Source: Hymenobacter sp. CRA2
Lineage (GTDB): Bacteria > Bacteroidota > Bacteroidia > Cytophagales > Hymenobacteraceae
Direction of reading: 5' to 3'
Length of the DNA: 64,000 nucleotides
Assembly: GCF_002007105.1 (NCBI RefSeq)
Contig: NZ_MVBC01000005.1
Span: 186,001-250,000, forward strand
Translations under genes and position numbers: made by a program
Notes under the pieces: generated by a model
What the model was told of the DNA's origin: nothing
Database searches by the model: none
Seen by the model: only the letters and a program-made list of their open reading frames with translations
Shown here: in pieces, positions 6,218 through 14,841 of the stretch
Layout of the letters: every line of letters begins with the position of its first letter
Numbering within the stretch: the stretch's first letter is position 1

Positions 6218-8224
6218 CTAGTTCCACCCGCCGACGTCCTTCACCGGTTTCTGCTCCGAGTCGGGCTTGATCAGGCGAAACTCCACGCGGCGGTTGGTGC
6301 GCATGTCTTCCTCGGTCACTTCTTCCTTCAGCGGCACAGTGCTGCCGTAGCCGCGGCTTTCGATGCGGTTGGGTTTGAGCTTGCCCTTGGTTTCGATGTA
6401 CTTCCGGATGGCGTCGGCGCGGTCCTGCGAGAGTTTCTCGTTCACGTCCGGGTCGCCCACGGCATCGGTGTGGCCGGCAATGCGCAGCTTGGTCTCGGGG
6501 TGGTCCACCATGAATACCACGATGCGGTCCAGCGTCGCGTGCATTTCCTGGCGGATGTTGGCCTTGCCCGCGTCGAATTCGATGTTTTTGAAGATGAGCG
6601 GGATGTTGTAGTCGATGCTGGTAGTCATCAGCTTCATCACCGTGTCGGCCTTCAGATCAAATTTTTTCTCTACCGTGAAGTAATCCGGGCTCTGAATCAG
6701 CATCACGTACTTCGAGCCGTCGATGAGGTCGAAGTCGAAAGTGCCGTCGGGGCGCACGTACTTCGAGGCTACCTCGATGCCGTTGTCCACGTCGATGATG
6801 CTCACGATGCCATTGAGCGGCTTTTGCGTGACGGAGTCAATCAGCGAGCCTTCCACGTGGGTGGTAGCCAGCGGCTGGGCCTCCATCGGCAGTGGGAAGG
6901 AGTAGAGGTCGAGGTTCTTGAGCTGCTTTTCCTCCGAGCGGGCGTAGTACAGGTTCTTGGAGTCCGCGTCGATAGTGAAGTAATACTCCGAGCCCTTGCC
7001 GTTTACCAGCGGGCCGATGTTGATGGGTTCCTGCCAGCGGCCCTGCACGCGGTAGGCCTTGTAGATGTCGAAGTCGCCGAAGTTCAGCAGCTGCCCGCGC
7101 GAGCTGAAATACAGCACGTTGTAGAGCGGGTGGTAGAAGGGGCTCACCTCACTTTCGCGGGTGTTGATGATGGGTCCCATGTTCTGCGCCTTGGCCCACT
7201 GCCCGTTCTTGAGCTTGTAGGTAAACCAGATATCCGACAGCCCGAAGCCGCCGATGCGGTCCGAGGCGAAGTACAAGGTGTCCTCGGTGCGCGACAAAGT
7301 GGGCTGCGAGTCCCAGCTGGTGGAGTTGACGGCCATGCCCAGGCTCTGCGGTACCGTCCACTGCCCGTTCTTGAACTTGGTTACGAACAGGTCGCAGTTG
7401 CCGTGGCAGGTGGGGCACTCGCAGCGCGAGAAGTACATGGTGCTGCCGTCCTTGGTGAGGCAGGCCGAGCCTTCGTTGTAGGGCGAGCTGATGGGCTTGG
7501 GCAGGGGCGTGGCATCGGTCCAGGTTTCGCCCTCGCGCTTGGCCATGTACAGCTCCTCGTCCACCACGTTGTGCAGGCCGCGGCGCTTGCGCTTGGAGGA
7601 GAAAATCAGCTGCTGCGAGTCGTCGTTGTAGCTCGGGCCGTAGTCCTCCACGTCGGAGTTGATGCCCGCGCCCATGTTGGTGTACACGCCCTTGGGCGGC
7701 CGGAAGGTGGCAATGTTCTTCCGGTACTCCACAATGTCGTAGTACGTCTTCAGCGGCACGTACAAGTCGGCGTCCTTCTGCTCCAGCGAGTCGTAGTACA
7801 GCTGAATTTTGGTGACGTCCTGGCGGTAGTGCTTCAGAGCAAGGCGGTAGTATGCCTTGGCCTTGTCCTCGTTACCGGCGCGCTCAAACAGCTGCCCCAG
7901 GCGCCAGAGCATCATGTTGTCCTTGTAAAAGTTCTCGATGCCGAACTGCGCCACGTACTTTTCCAGCAGGTTGCGGGCGGCCGTCCAGTTCTTGCGTTTT
8001 TCGGCCTTGGCAATTTCGCGCAGCTGTTTTTTGTCCTGGAAGTAGGGGATGCGGTTGACGTTGACGAAGTCCGGCGTGGCGTCGGGGCGCACGCGCAGCT
8101 GGCGGGTAATTTTGCCCTTGAGGGCGCGTTGCTGATAAGGAGACGTTTTCTGCGCCAGCGCCGGGCTGGCCAGGCTAAGCCAGGTAATAAGCAGCGAAAA
8201 AAGGAGTCGTATCGAACGAGACAT
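6218..8224 (-). CDS. PorE-like OmpA-family outer-membrane protein
   Basis: 668 residues with signal peptide MSRSIRLLFSLLITWLSLAS, cleaved near ALAQ. Domains in order: a TPR-like region (residues about 75-150, WTAARNLLEKY, AKAYYRLALKHYR); a PD40/WD40-type propeller (about 190-440, repeated IFSSKRKRRG, YFSRCE, YFASDRIGGFGLSDIW); a carboxypeptidase-regulatory-like beta domain (about 465-530); and a C-terminal OmpA peptidoglycan-binding domain (ITKLR-type core seen as LRIAGHTDAVGDPDVNEKLS). This order matches PorE of the type IX secretion system, which anchors the machine to peptidoglycan. Related proteins with the same layout exist outside T9SS, so the symbol is withheld. No lipobox Cys is seen. 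porQ lies 2.9 kb away on the other side of lon. Confidence 0.8.
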   Translation of the reverse strand: MSRSIRLLFSLLITWLSLASPALAQKTSPYQQRALKGKITRQLRVRPDATPDFVNVNRIPYFQDKKQLREIAKAEKRKNWTAARNLLEKYVAQFGIENFYKDNMMLWRLGQLFERAGNEDKAKAYYRLALKHYRQDVTKIQLYYDSLEQKDADLYVPLKTYYDIVEYRKNIATFRPPKGVYTNMGAGINSDVEDYGPSYNDDSQQLIFSSKRKRRGLHNVVDEELYMAKREGETWTDATPLPKPISSPYNEGSACLTKDGSTMYFSRCECPTCHGNCDLFVTKFKNGQWTVPQSLGMAVNSTSWDSQPTLSRTEDTLYFASDRIGGFGLSDIWFTYKLKNGQWAKAQNMGPIINTRESEVSPFYHPLYNVLYFSSRGQLLNFGDFDIYKAYRVQGRWQEPINIGPLVNGKGSEYYFTIDADSKNLYYARSEEKQLKNLDLYSFPLPMEAQPLATTHVEGSLIDSVTQKPLNGIVSIIDVDNGIEVASKYVRPDGTFDFDLIDGSKYVMLIQSPDYFTVEKKFDLKADTVMKLMTTSIDYNIPLIFKNIEFDAGKANIRQEMHATLDRIVVFMVDHPETKLRIAGHTDAVGDPDVNEKLSQDRADAIRKYIETKGKLKPNRIESRGYGSTVPLKEEVTEEDMRTNRRVEFRLIKPDSEQKPVKDVGGWN

Positions 8225-8268
8225 AGAGGAAACAGCGCACGGACCGGGCGTGGGAAAGCCAAGGACAC

Positions 8269-8276
8269 CAAAAATA
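8269..8276 (-). promoter_or_regulatory. putative -7 box of the OmpA-family gene
   Basis: TATTTTTG on the minus strand matches TAnnTTTG and lies 45 nt upstream of the ATG. No clear -33 TTTG is seen at the usual distance. Confidence 0.4.
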
Positions 8277-8487
8277 TAGCTTTTCGGTGATGCGGCCCGA
8301 ATTTATCCGTTGGCGCCCGTTCAAAAGCGGCCTGCCGCCTTGGCGTGCGGCATACCGGGCCACCGCCGCTGTTTTTGCTGCCTCGCAGCGTGGCACGGCA
8401 CTTGACAAACCGGTATCTTCGTTCGGTGGACCGCACGCTGGCCGTCATGGCCTGCCATTCTGGCGCTGCCGCCTCCCTGTAGTATCT

Positions 8488-10995
8488 ATGCCAAAAAAAT
8501 CTGATCCGCGTTTGCCCGCCGGGCTGGTGCTCATGACCGACGGCCCCGACGAGCTGGTGCAGGTGGTATCGGCCGACCCCGAGCAGACCAGCCCCGAGCT
8601 GGGCGCAACGCCGGAAGTGCTGCCCATTCTGCCCGTGCGCAACACCGTGCTCTTCCCCGGCGTGGTGCTGCCCGTCACGGTTACGCGCAAAAAGAGCATC
8701 CGCCTGGTGCGCAAGGCGTACAAAGGCGACAAGCTGGTGGGCGTCATCGCGCAAAAAAACAGCAACGCCGAAGACCCGACCCCGGCCGACCTCTACGAGG
8801 TGGGCACCATGGCCCGCATTCTGAAGCTGCTGGAGCTGCCCGATGGCAACACTACCATCATCATTCAGGGCCAGCAGCGCTTCCGCGTGGCCGAGCTGGT
8901 GCAGAGCACGCCCTATTACACGGCTCGCGTGGAGTACCTGCCCGAGCTGATGCCGCTGCGGGCTAACAAGGAAGTAAAAGGCTTGGTGGCCTCGCTGAAG
9001 GATGCGGCCACCAAGATGCTCAAGCTGAACCCAGAAATCCCGCAGGAAGCCCAGGTGGCGCTGGACAACATCGAGTCGCCGGCTTTCCTGATTCACTTCC
9101 TGGCCTCCAACCTCAACGTGGAGGTAGGACAGAAGCAACGCCTGCTCGAAATCAACGAGGGTGTGGCCCGCGGCACCCAGCTGCTGGAAATGCTGCTGAA
9201 GGAAATTCAGCTGCTCGAAATCAAGCACGAAATCCAGAGCAAGGTCCACACCGATCTGGATCAGCAGCAGCGCGACTATTTCCTGCGCCAGCAACTCAAG
9301 GTGTTGCAAGACGAGCTGGGCCAGGACGGCCCCGACGCCGAGCTGGACAAGCTGCGCGCCCGCGCCAAGGACAAAAAGTGGCCCGAAACGGTAGCCAAGC
9401 ACTTCCAGAAGGAGTTGGACAAACTGGGCCGCATGAGCCCCATGGCCGCCGAATACCCGGTCAGCCTGAATTATGCTGAGTTTCTGCTGGACCTGCCCTG
9501 GGGTGAGTACACCAAGGACAACTTCAACCTGAAGCGCACCCGCAAAATCCTCGATCAGGACCACTACGGCCTGGAAAAGGTGAAGGAGCGCATCCTGGAG
9601 TACCTGGCCGTGCTCAAGCTGAAACAGGACCTGCGCGCGCCCATTCTGTGTCTCTACGGCCCGCCCGGCGTGGGCAAAACCTCACTTGGGCGCTCCATTG
9701 CCACGGCGCTGGGCCGCAAGTACGTGCGCCTCTCGCTGGGTGGCGTGCGCGACGAGGCCGAAATCCGCGGGCACCGCAAAACCTACGTGGGCGCCATGCC
9801 CGGCCGCATCGTTTCGCAGATCAAAAAGGCCGGCGCCTCCAACCCGGTGATGATTCTGGACGAGGTGGACAAGCTCAGCTCCGACTTCCGCGGCGACCCG
9901 CAAGCGGCCCTGCTGGAAGTGCTGGACCCCGAGCAGAACTCCACCTTTACCGACAACTACCTGGAAGTGGAGTACGACCTCTCGCGCGTGCTCTTTATTG
10001 CTACGGCCAATTCGCTGGATTCCATCCACCCCGCTCTGCGCGACCGGATGGAAATCATCGATTTGACGGGCTACACGCTGGAAGAGAAAACGCAGATTGC
10101 CAAAAAGCACCTGTGGCCCAAGCAGGTGACCGAACACGGCCTCACCAGCAAGGACGTGAGCATCAGCACCAGCGCCGTGCAGCGCGTCATCGACGACTAT
10201 ACCCGCGAATCGGGCGTGCGTAGCCTGGAGCGCAAGCTAGGGGCTGTGGCGCGCAACATCGCCAAGCACAAGGCCATGAACGAGGCCTTCCCGGCCAAGC
10301 TGGAGCCCGAGGACGTGACCAGAATCCTTGGCGCGGCCATCTTCGACCGCGACCTGTACCAGGACAACGACACCGCCGGTGTGGTAACGGGCCTGGCCTG
10401 GACCTCGGTGGGCGGCGACATCCTGTTTATCGAAAGCCTGCTGAGCCGCGGCCGGGGCAAGCTCACGCTGTCGGGCCAGCTCGGCGACGTGATGAAGGAA
10501 TCGGCCATTACGGCCCTGAGCTACCTGCGCAGCCGCGCCGAGGAGCTGGGCATCGATTACCGCCTCTTCGACCAGTACGACCTGCACATTCACTTTCCCG
10601 AGGGCGCCGTGCCCAAGGACGGGCCGAGCGCGGGCATTGCCATCTTCACCAGCATTGCCTCGGTGTTTACGCAGCGCAAAATTCGTTCGCACCTGGCCAT
10701 GACCGGTGAAATCACCCTGCGCGGCAAGGTACTGCCGGTGGGCGGCATCAAGGAGAAAGTGCTGGCCGCCAAGCGTGCCGGCATCAGGGACATCATCCTG
10801 AGCCACAAAAACCGCAAGGACATCCAGGAAATTTCGGCTGAATACCTGAAGGACCTCACCATTCACTACGCCGACCGCGTGGACGACGTGCTGCAGGTAG
10901 CGTTGCTGGATGAGCTGGTGAAAAAGCCGCTCAAGCTGACGGTGCGCGAGGATCAGCCGGTGCCCGCCCCGGCCCACGAGGTGGAGGTGCAGTAA
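8488..10995 (+). CDS. lon: ATP-dependent protease Lon
   Basis: A cytoplasmic AAA+ serine protease that degrades misfolded and regulatory proteins. The N-terminal substrate-binding domain begins at [20 protein letters not shown] (about residues 46-65). Walker [10 protein letters not shown] starts at about residue 391, with Walker B MILDEVDK downstream. The C-terminal protease domain has Ser714 in [10 protein letters not shown] and Lys757 in [14 protein letters not shown]; the 43-residue separation equals that of the E. coli dyad. The frame is open from 8287, but ATG 8488 gives a normal N-terminus and 835 residues. TATCTTCG at 8414-8421, one mismatch from the -7 consensus, may be its promoter. 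Confidence 0.97.
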   Translation: MPKKSDPRLPAGLVLMTDGPDELVQVVSADPEQTSPELGATPEVLPILPVRNTVLFPGVVLPVTVTRKKSIRLVRKAYKGDKLVGVIAQKNSNAEDPTPADLYEVGTMARILKLLELPDGNTTIIIQGQQRFRVAELVQSTPYYTARVEYLPELMPLRANKEVKGLVASLKDAATKMLKLNPEIPQEAQVALDNIESPAFLIHFLASNLNVEVGQKQRLLEINEGVARGTQLLEMLLKEIQLLEIKHEIQSKVHTDLDQQQRDYFLRQQLKVLQDELGQDGPDAELDKLRARAKDKKWPETVAKHFQKELDKLGRMSPMAAEYPVSLNYAEFLLDLPWGEYTKDNFNLKRTRKILDQDHYGLEKVKERILEYLAVLKLKQDLRAPILCLYGPPGVGKTSLGRSIATALGRKYVRLSLGGVRDEAEIRGHRKTYVGAMPGRIVSQIKKAGASNPVMILDEVDKLSSDFRGDPQAALLEVLDPEQNSTFTDNYLEVEYDLSRVLFIATANSLDSIHPALRDRMEIIDLTGYTLEEKTQIAKKHLWPKQVTEHGLTSKDVSISTSAVQRVIDDYTRESGVRSLERKLGAVARNIAKHKAMNEAFPAKLEPEDVTRILGAAIFDRDLYQDNDTAGVVTGLAWTSVGGDILFIESLLSRGRGKLTLSGQLGDVMKESAITALSYLRSRAEELGIDYRLFDQYDLHIHFPEGAVPKDGPSAGIAIFTSIASVFTQRKIRSHLAMTGEITLRGKVLPVGGIKEKVLAAKRAGIRDIILSHKNRKDIQEISAEYLKDLTIHYADRVDDVLQVALLDELVKKPLKLTVREDQPVPAPAHEVEVQ

Positions 10996-11014
10996 GCGCC
11001 GACGATAAAATCCA

Positions 11015-11054
11015 GAACCGCCCGGATTGGCACTGCCAGTTCGGGCGGTTTTTT
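11015..11054 (+). terminator. lon terminator
   Basis: Stem AACCGCCCG (11016-11024) with CGGGCGGTT (11042-11050), a loop that can fold further, then six T residues. It lies about 20 bp after the lon stop. Confidence 0.8.
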
Positions 11055-11162
11055 GTGCCGGTAGCAGCCGTGCCTTACCGGCTCGAAAACTTAACCCGCC
11101 CGCAATCATAAAAGTGGCTCCGCCGCGTTAAGGCCGCATCTTCCTGTTGTATCTTAGCTTCA

Positions 11163-12224
11163 ATGATTCTACCTGTACGCCGCTTGTCTCGTGCTTTGTT
11201 GATTGGCCCGGCCCTGCTACTGGGCGCTACGGCTGCGCATGCCCAGATCGGTGGGCAAAGCGTATTTTCCTCGCTGAACCTGCCGCCCACGGCCAAGCTG
11301 GCGGGCGTCGGCGGCGTGAGCGTATCGGTGCGCGACAACGACCCGGGCATGCTCTTCGCCAACCCGGCCCTGCTCAACGCAGATATGGACGGGCGCCTGG
11401 CCCTGAGCTACGGCGGCTACCTCGGCGGCATCAAACAGAGCACGGCCGCGTACGTGCGCAATTCGGAGAAGCTGGGCCGCTGGGGCTTCGGCCTGTCGTA
11501 CCTCAGCTACGGCGACTTCGACATGTACGACCCCGCCGGCAACCCTATGGGGCAGTTCTCGGTGAACGACTACCACCTGAACATCAGCAACGCGCAGACT
11601 TACGGCAACTTCACCATGGGCGCTACGGCTCGTTTTGCGGTGGCAGGCATTGCCGGGGAGCATTCCATGGCCCTGCTCACCGACGTGGGCAGCGTGTTCA
11701 AGCACCCGGAGAAGGACTTTACCGTGGGGCTGGCCGTGAAGAACCTCGGCTACCAGATCAAGCCGTTTCCGGGCAGCGACCGGGAGCCGCTGCCCCTCGA
11801 TGTGCAGATCGGTACCACCATCAAGCCCGAGCACATGCCGGTGCGCTTCAGCATCACGGCCCACCACCTGCAACAGTTCGATATAGTGTACCTCGATACC
11901 CTGCAGCGCCGCAACCAGAGCCTCGACGGCAACGCGAAAGCGCCCAAGAAAACTATCGGCGACCAGATTGCGCGGCACTTTGTCATCGGTGGCGAGCTGA
12001 TGCTGGGCAAAAGCCTCAACCTGCGCGTGGCCTACAACCACCTGCGCCGCCGCGAGCTGCGTCTGGATAATACGTCCGGCGGGGCGGGGCTGTCATTCGG
12101 GGCTATGCTGCGCCTCGGGGCTTATCAGTTCGAGTACACCCGCGCCCTGTACCACGGGTCGGGTGGTGCCAACTACATCACGCTGGCCCGCAACGTGCAC
12201 GAGATGTTCGGGAAGAAAAACTAA
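11163..12224 (+). CDS. porQ: type IX secretion system protein PorQ
   Basis: 353 residues with a signal peptide (ALLIGPALLLGATAAHAQ). The mature protein opens IGGQSVFSSLNLPPTAKLAGVGGVSVSV and continues DNDPGMLFANPALL, the conserved start of PorQ. The rest is a run of amphipathic beta strands (WGFGLSYLSYGDFDMYD, FTVGLAVKNLGYQI) as expected of a PorV/FadL-like outer-membrane barrel. PorQ works with PorU, PorV and PorZ in the attachment complex that cleaves the C-terminal signal and links cargo to the cell surface. TATCTTAG at about 11150-11157 resembles a -7 box very close to the ATG. The gene ends convergently with the TonB-domain gene. Confidence 0.88.
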   Translation: MILPVRRLSRALLIGPALLLGATAAHAQIGGQSVFSSLNLPPTAKLAGVGGVSVSVRDNDPGMLFANPALLNADMDGRLALSYGGYLGGIKQSTAAYVRNSEKLGRWGFGLSYLSYGDFDMYDPAGNPMGQFSVNDYHLNISNAQTYGNFTMGATARFAVAGIAGEHSMALLTDVGSVFKHPEKDFTVGLAVKNLGYQIKPFPGSDREPLPLDVQIGTTIKPEHMPVRFSITAHHLQQFDIVYLDTLQRRNQSLDGNAKAPKKTIGDQIARHFVIGGELMLGKSLNLRVAYNHLRRRELRLDNTSGGAGLSFGAMLRLGAYQFEYTRALYHGSGGANYITLARNVHEMFGKKN

Positions 12225-12251
12225 ACGGCAGAACGCTTTGGCACCAACGCA

Positions 12252-12287
12252 AACAAGCCCCGCTCAGCTATCTGGGCGGGGCTTGTT
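12252..12287. terminator. terminator between porQ and the TonB-domain gene
   Basis: A 12-bp stem AACAAGCCCCGC (12252-12263) with GCGGGGCTTGTT (12276-12287) in the gap between two convergent stops. The following T-tract is weak. Confidence 0.65.
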
Positions 12288-12313
12288 GGTGGTTGAGCGG
12301 TGAGCAAGCCACG

Positions 12314-12904
12314 CTAGTTAGGCGTGGTTGTCACTATGCGAAACACGAAGGGCAACTCGTATTGCACCGGTACGGCCCGGCCGCCCTTGCGCCCCGGAAT
12401 CCACTCGTGGGGAATGGCGCGGGCCGTGCGCAGGGCCTCTTCGTCGCAGCCGGCCCCGATGCCCGTCAGGACCTGGTGGTCCGACGCGACGCCGAGCGTA
12501 TCAATCACAAAGCGGACTATCACGCGTCCCTGCACGTTTCGTTCGCGCGCTTGGTCAGGGTAAGTCAGCTGGCGGATATAAGTGGCCAGGACGGCTTCGC
12601 CCCCCACGTACAGCGGAGGTCTGTCGAGGCTGGCCATTTGCCATTCGCCGTTGAGTTGGATGCGGTAGGGGTGGTCCTCCGGTTTGCGGTAGTAGAGTAG
12701 CTTTTTACGGTCGTAGTCGTAGCGCTGAACCAGCACGGTGCGGCCGCTGGCCGTCTGGGCATAAAACGACCACGGCCCGAGTCGGTGGCCTTTTTCAATG
12801 CGGCCGCTGTCGAGGTCGGTCTGGCGGACGCGGCCTTGGGCGCGCATTTGGGTGAGGGGCACGCAACAGCAGGCGCCAAAGAGCAGGGGTATAAGTAGAC
12901 GCAT
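12314..12904 (-). CDS. TonB C-terminal domain protein
   Basis: 196 residues. A hydrophobic N-terminus (MRLLIPLLFGACCCVPL) with a Cys cluster could be a signal or lipoprotein peptide. The C-terminal ~80 residues carry the TonB domain pattern YPDQARERNVQGRVIVRFVIDTLG, then ALRTARAIPHEWIPGRKGGRAVPVQYELPFVF. TonB domains contact TonB-dependent outer-membrane transporters. This protein lacks the long Pro-rich linker of a true TonB, so it is more likely a periplasmic relative than an energy transducer. It sits upstream of SusC/SusD pair 1 on the same strand, which may or may not be meaningful. Confidence 0.75.
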   Translation of the reverse strand: MRLLIPLLFGACCCVPLTQMRAQGRVRQTDLDSGRIEKGHRLGPWSFYAQTASGRTVLVQRYDYDRKKLLYYRKPEDHPYRIQLNGEWQMASLDRPPLYVGGEAVLATYIRQLTYPDQARERNVQGRVIVRFVIDTLGVASDHQVLTGIGAGCDEEALRTARAIPHEWIPGRKGGRAVPVQYELPFVFRIVTTTPN

Positions 12905-12978
12905 AGGGGAATGCAGCGGCTGCAGCGGAAGCTGCTAGTAGGGACTTCAGCCGCGAGGCGCCCGCAGGCTTGCTGGTT

Positions 12979-13008
12979 GCCCCCACCGACAATAACGTCG
13001 GCGGGGGC
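12979..13008 (-). terminator. hairpin downstream of SusD 1
   Basis: GCCCCCACCGAC (12979-12990) pairs with GTCGGCGGGGGC (12997-13008) with one mismatch and a 6-nt loop, about 66 nt after the SusD stop. No T-tract follows on the minus strand, so termination is uncertain. Confidence 0.4.
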
Positions 13009-13074
13009 AGGAAAGCAGCGTTGTGAGATGCTACAACCACCTGTCGGCGCCCGGCGGGCGGCGGGGTAGTGCGC

Positions 13075-14820
13075 TTAGTAACCGGGGTTCTGGCCAAATT
13101 CCCCGGCGTTCTGCAGGGCATTCAGCTCTTCCTGGCGGATGGGCCGAAGCCGGTGGAATTCCTGCACCTGCGTAATGTCGGGGTTGCGCGCCTTGATGTA
13201 GCTGGCGAAATTCTGGTTGTTCTTCATGCGCTTCACATCAAACCAGCGGATGTATTCGCCGGCAAACTCCCGGGCCCGCTCGTCCAGAATGAAGTCGGGC
13301 GTGATGTCGGCGGCCGTTACGCGCATGGCCTGCGAGTAGTCAACCGGCGTCTTCTTGGCCGCACGCACGCGCAGCACGTTGACCAGGTCGGCGGCAGCGG
13401 CGTTGTTGCCCAGCTGGTTTTCGGCTTCGGCCGCAATCAGATACATTTCCGCCAGGCGCATCACCACGATGTCGTTGGTGCCGTTCTGCACGTTGGCCGC
13501 TGAGCGGCTGGTGTCCCAGAATTTCTTCAGGTTGACGTAGTTCAGCCCGGTTTTGATGGTGCCGTTGGCGTTGTACACGTCGTCGCGGTCGTACACCACG
13601 TAAGGTTTCAGCCGCTTATTCGGGATGGCGCGCTTGGTCACCACCATGGCCGTATCACCCTGGCGAATCTGCCGCCCCACGATGCTAGGGTCCTTCTGGT
13701 AGGTGTTGGCGTCGGCGGCGGTCCAGGTGTAGGGCGTCGTCCGGTTGGCCAGCCACACTTCCTGGAAAGAGCCGTCGTAGCGGTTGTCGCGGGTCTGGTC
13801 GTACAGGTCCAGCAGGGTGCGGGTGGGCATCAGGCGACGGCTGCTCTCATAGCCATAGGCCACGCTCGATTCCAGGCCCGGCTTGCCGTTGTAAGGGGCC
13901 TGAAACACGTGAAACAGGCGGGTGCCGTTGTCGCTGTAGTTCAAGCCCGGGTTGGTGGAAAAGCTGACCACGTACAGGCCCTCGCCGCCGTCGCGGCCCA
14001 GGGTTTTGTTGTTGGCCTGGGCCCAGAGGTCGGCGTAGTTGGCGCGCAGGTCGGTAAGCAGCGTCGCCTTGTTGCGGATTACCTCGTTGGCCGCGTTGCG
14101 GGCCAGGGTGAAGTACTGCTGGGCTTCCGAGCCGCTGCTGTAGTAAGCGCGCGAGAGGTAAGCGCGGGCCAGAAAGCCCATAGCGGCCTTCTTGGTAGCC
14201 CGGCTATACTCGTTGCCCCAGCTCACAGGCAGGTTATTGGCCGCGAACTGCAGGTCGTTGATGATCAGGTTGTAGAACTCGGGTACCGAGCTGCGTACCG
14301 CCGTCGTGATGGGGGCTTGGGTTTCCTCGGTGCGCAGCATCACGCCGCCCCAGGTTTCCACGATGTGCCAGTAGTAGAAAGCGCGCAGAAAGCGCAGTTC
14401 CCCTTCGCGCTGGTTGCGCGTATTGGCGTTGGTGAAGCCCGCCTGGTTGATACGGTTGATGCCCGCGTTGCAGAGGTTGATGGCCTTCCACAGCTGCGCC
14501 CAGATGCGGTTAGGGTTGCCGGCACCAGAGTTGAGGCCCTGGTACTGCGTCAGCTGCATGGCGTAGGTGTTCTTGTCGCGGTTGAACCACAGGTCCGTCC
14601 CGACTTCGCTCATCATGATGCCGTCTTCGTGGCCGTACCAAGTGCGCTGCTCGGAGTACGCCGCGTTGACCACCGTGACGAAGCCTTCCGGCGTCGTCCA
14701 CACGCTTTCGGCGGTGGCGTTGGAGGGGTTGTATTCGTCCAGGTCGTTGCAGGCAGCCAGGCCCAGGGCCCCGGCCATCAGGGCCACGCGGCCCAGCAAC
14801 TTCGGTGAAGTAAAGTTCAT
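13075..14820 (-). CDS. SusD/RagB family outer-membrane lipoprotein (pair 1)
   Basis: 581 residues with a lipoprotein signal ending LGLAAC, acylated at Cys about 24, then the typical SusD start NDLDEYNPSNATAESVWTTPEGF. Later blocks such as AYLSRAYYSSGSEAQQYF (TPR-like helices), NDIVVMRLAEMYLIAAEAENQLG, VLRVRAAKKTP and ILDERAREFAGEYIRWFDVKRM are standard in SusD/RagB. The C-terminus LNALQNAGEFGQNPGY has the family ending. SusD forms the surface lid of a SusC barrel and captures nutrients. Its partner lies 21 bp upstream. The nutrient cannot be told from sequence. Confidence 0.95.
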   Translation of the reverse strand: MNFTSPKLLGRVALMAGALGLAACNDLDEYNPSNATAESVWTTPEGFVTVVNAAYSEQRTWYGHEDGIMMSEVGTDLWFNRDKNTYAMQLTQYQGLNSGAGNPNRIWAQLWKAINLCNAGINRINQAGFTNANTRNQREGELRFLRAFYYWHIVETWGGVMLRTEETQAPITTAVRSSVPEFYNLIINDLQFAANNLPVSWGNEYSRATKKAAMGFLARAYLSRAYYSSGSEAQQYFTLARNAANEVIRNKATLLTDLRANYADLWAQANNKTLGRDGGEGLYVVSFSTNPGLNYSDNGTRLFHVFQAPYNGKPGLESSVAYGYESSRRLMPTRTLLDLYDQTRDNRYDGSFQEVWLANRTTPYTWTAADANTYQKDPSIVGRQIRQGDTAMVVTKRAIPNKRLKPYVVYDRDDVYNANGTIKTGLNYVNLKKFWDTSRSAANVQNGTNDIVVMRLAEMYLIAAEAENQLGNNAAAADLVNVLRVRAAKKTPVDYSQAMRVTAADITPDFILDERAREFAGEYIRWFDVKRMKNNQNFASYIKARNPDITQVQEFHRLRPIRQEELNALQNAGEFGQNPGY

Positions 14821-14841
14821 TATCGTTTCAGAGGGAAGTCG

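Noticed and set aside
6470-8290. 606-codon ORF antisense to the PorE-like gene
   Set aside because: Composition is Val/Leu/His-rich without motifs. The sense strand encodes clear TPR, propeller and OmpA domains.
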